Both the position numbers and the translations under genes were made by a program. A stretch of DNA of 59,750 bases from Marivita sp. (lineage in GTDB: Bacteria > Pseudomonadota > Alphaproteobacteria > Rhodobacterales > Rhodobacteraceae): assembly GCF_020055635.1 (NCBI RefSeq), contig NZ_JAIPUT010000024.1, forward strand, positions 1-59,750, given 5' to 3'. Shown here piece after piece: positions 58,327-59,750 of this stretch (its first letter is position 1; each line of letters opens with the position of its first letter). The notes under the pieces were generated by a model. The model had not been told where the DNA came from. It searched no databases and was given only the letters and a program-made list of their open reading frames with translations.

Positions 58327-59208
58327 TCATGGCGAAATCAGCGAAACCCCCGGCATGCGGCCAAGTTCGAACAGGTCTTCCTCGTACTGCTCGGAAAGGT
58401 CCGCGATCAACGCCTCGTCCCAGCCCGGGACATCCAGCTCGTCCTCGATCTTGGAGTCGTCGGCGTATTTGTCGAGAAACGCCACCATGATGCGCCGGAT
58501 CTGCACCTCGGTCAGATCCGGCCTGTCGGCGAGGTAGGCGCGAAACCGCGTCATGCCGTCCGGGGACATGATGTCGGCCATCCGGGAATAGGCTCCGATG
58601 ATCGGATGGGTCGGTTCGACCCCGACGATCTCGCGGATGATCTCGCCCCAGATCAGCGGGCTGTCCTCGTCAGACCAGACCGTGACCCGAACACCCGGCA
58701 ACGCCTCGGTGAGCCGCGCAATGAGTTCGGTCCAGCGCACCTGCATCGGGTCCATCCCGTTCAGCAGCGCTGGGAGGCTGTCATGTGGCGTCGCCTTGAG
58801 CAGCGCCGGCAGAAAGGTCGCCGGATTGCGCAGCGCCATGTAGATTTCCAACGTGTCCCCGGCGAAGATGTCTTTCAGAATGGCCAGCCGCTGTTCCGCC
58901 TTGCGGTAGACCGCGCCGCCCTGAAATGCGATCTTGGGCACCGAGAACAGGTTCTCATGCGACAGGACAAGCCGATCGACATGGCCCGAATCCTCGTCGA
59001 GGATGCTGTCCAGCAACACCTCCCGCGTGCCCGGCGCGGGCGCAGCCCCGTTCAGCGCGTTGAGCATCTCCGAGATCAGCCTGCGGTACTTGCCCGGTCC
59101 GGGAATGGCGATTCCCTCGGGACGCAGCTGGTCGCGGTTGCGCAGCAGCGTCTTGAACAGCCGATCGGCATCGGTCTCGTGAAGGCCTGTATGAAGGACA
59201 ACCTGCAT
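58327..59208 (-). CDS. Hypothetical protein, sulfotransferase-like
   Basis: 293 residues from ATG 59208 (MQVVLHTGLHETDADRLFKT). The pattern hydrophobic strand, HTG, then a helix with LLRN and later YMALRNPATFLPALL resembles the P-loop and 3'-phosphate sites of sulfotransferase-fold proteins, without a full match. The C-terminus is acidic (DEALIADLSEQYEEDLFELG). I recall related proteins as common in roseobacters, but the function is not established. Confidence 0.7.
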   Translation of the reverse strand: MQVVLHTGLHETDADRLFKTLLRNRDQLRPEGIAIPGPGKYRRLISEMLNALNGAAPAPGTREVLLDSILDEDSGHVDRLVLSHENLFSVPKIAFQGGAVYRKAEQRLAILKDIFAGDTLEIYMALRNPATFLPALLKATPHDSLPALLNGMDPMQVRWTELIARLTEALPGVRVTVWSDEDSPLIWGEIIREIVGVEPTHPIIGAYSRMADIMSPDGMTRFRAYLADRPDLTEVQIRRIMVAFLDKYADDSKIEDELDVPGWDEALIADLSEQYEEDLFELGRMPGVSLISP

Positions 59209-59354
59209 CTGTTCTCGTTTTCTCGTTGCCTGCCCGCAGTATAGGCCGACCGCTTGCAATGAAAACCACGTTCCGGCGCGTCTTCGCAAATCACGAAAAA
59301 TCCCCAGTTTGCCTCTTGCGCAGCCGCCCGACACTCAGTAATCACCCGCTCGGA

Positions 59355-59430
59355 GCCCCTATAGCTCAGCTGGTAGAGCAACTGATTTGTAATCAGTAGG
59401 TCCGCGGTTCGAGTCCGTGTGGGGGCACCA
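59355..59430 (+). tRNA. tRNA-Thr (anticodon TGT)
   Basis: 76-nt cloverleaf: acceptor GCCCCTA with TGGGGGC, D-loop AGCTCAGCTGGTAGAGCA, anticodon stem CTGAT/ATCAG with loop TTTGTAA giving TGT, T-loop GGTTCGAGTCC, discriminator A and an encoded CCA at 59428-59430. Confidence 0.97.
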
Positions 59431-59491
59431 TTTCTTCAGTTAACCCATTGGTATCACTCCAGCTTTTAGCCACTGCTAGGAGCCGTAGACC

Positions 59492-59641
59492 ATGTCGGAG
59501 ACCATTTCACGCCCGTTCACTTTCACCAAAGACGGGGTTTTCTACTTCAGCCGACGCATCCCGAAAGAGCTGAAGCACCACTATTCCTCCCCTCGGATCG
59601 CGTATTCTCTGCGCACCAAATCACCTAAAGCGTCCGGCTAA
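59492..59641 (+). pseudogene. Truncated tyrosine recombinase (phage-type integrase) N-terminus
   Basis: 49 codons: MSETISRPFTFTKDGVFYFS then RRIPKELKHHYSSPRIAYSL and RTKSPKASG before a stop. The FTKDGVFYFSRRIPKEL and SLRTKS motifs are the N-terminal arm-binding start (DUF6538 type) of tRNA-associated integrases, which normally run to 400 residues or more. It begins 61 bp after tRNA-Thr. The remainder is lost, probably by the insertion that brings the transposase start at 59708; the last few codons may already belong to the inserted element. Confidence 0.75.
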
Positions 59642-59707
59642 AAACCTGAATCGTTGGGATTCCGTTGATGTGTGATCTGTGATTCACCCTGTTTGGGAGG
59701 ATTGATA

Positions 59708-59750
59708 ATGTCAGCACCATTGCCGGATGCGCTTCGGGCGCGGTTTCAGA
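59708..59750 (+). CDS. Probable transposase start (IS630-like), cut by window end
   Basis: ATG with GGGAGGA upstream, reading MSAPLPDALRARFQ before the window ends. This opening is what I recall for IS630-type transposases; only 14 residues are visible. The left end of the element must lie between about 59620 and 59700, but its terminal repeat cannot be fixed without the right end. Confidence 0.5.
   Translation, partial: MSAPLPDALRARFQ

Noticed and set aside
1-59750. CRISPR arrays, rRNA genes or replication origins
   Set aside because: No regularly spaced direct repeats, no rRNA-like sequence and no DnaA-box cluster were seen.

Overview
The window looks like a chromosomal segment of an alphaproteobacterium of the Rhodobacteraceae (roseobacter) type. 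It is GC-rich, most genes are tightly packed and share ATGA or GTGA overlaps, and it carries a PhyR-NepR-EcfG stress core, a GapR (DUF2312) protein and several small families typical of that group. I inferred this from gene content only; no database search was possible.

Layout. (1) 1-4.0 kb: a translationally coupled operon with an LVIVD-repeat protein (cut by the window edge), an OsmC-like protein and a two-subunit molybdenum hydroxylase. (2) 4.0-5.95 kb: a lone papain-like (AvrRpt2-type) protease and an aldo/keto reductase preceded by a 51-codon ORF. (3) 6.0-23.7 kb: a large catabolic locus. The leftward arm encodes an RbsABC-type ABC importer with an SDR dehydrogenase, a 6PGDH-like dehydrogenase and a ThuA-domain protein. 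The rightward arm starts with a regulator that fuses a winged helix to an ABC solute-binding domain, followed by an SDR, an M24-fold protein, a 2-oxoacid dehydrogenase complex (E1 alpha, E1 beta and an E2 split into two genes), an aldehyde dehydrogenase and another SDR. A set of TCCAATATGGA palindromes lies between the arms. (4) 23.8-40.3 kb: a general stress response island. The phyR / nepR-ecfG core sits in the middle, and I find ten EcfG-type promoters (GGAAC, 16-17 bp, then GTT) upstream of CsbD, YqaE, BrkB, DUF1328, DUF883-like, DUF2383, AI-2E-like, PLDc_N and similar small envelope or stress proteins, a MATE exporter and an amidoligase/glutamine-amidotransferase pair. (5) 40.3-49.9 kb: cytochrome c, LolCD-type lipoprotein export, two PLP aminotransferases, and a phosphatase coupled to an MsbA-like exporter. 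(6) 50.1-59.2 kb: cold-shock protein, metR/metF, an IclR regulator, GAPDH, a degenerate FadB/FadJ-like fusion, gapR and a SulP transporter. (7) 59.35-59.75 kb: tRNA-Thr(UGT) followed by a truncated phage-type integrase and the start of what looks like an IS transposase.

How the parts may work together. In region 3 an imported sugar or polyol-like compound would be oxidised by the SDRs and converted to a 2-oxoacid that the dehydrogenase complex decarboxylates to an acyl-CoA; the substrate is unknown and no E3 gene is present. In region 4 phosphorylated PhyR would sequester NepR and free EcfG, which then transcribes the surrounding operons. The most unusual items are the HTH-solute-binding fusion with its operators, the split E2, the stress-controlled amidoligase operon and the beta-oxidation-like protein with altered catalytic residues.
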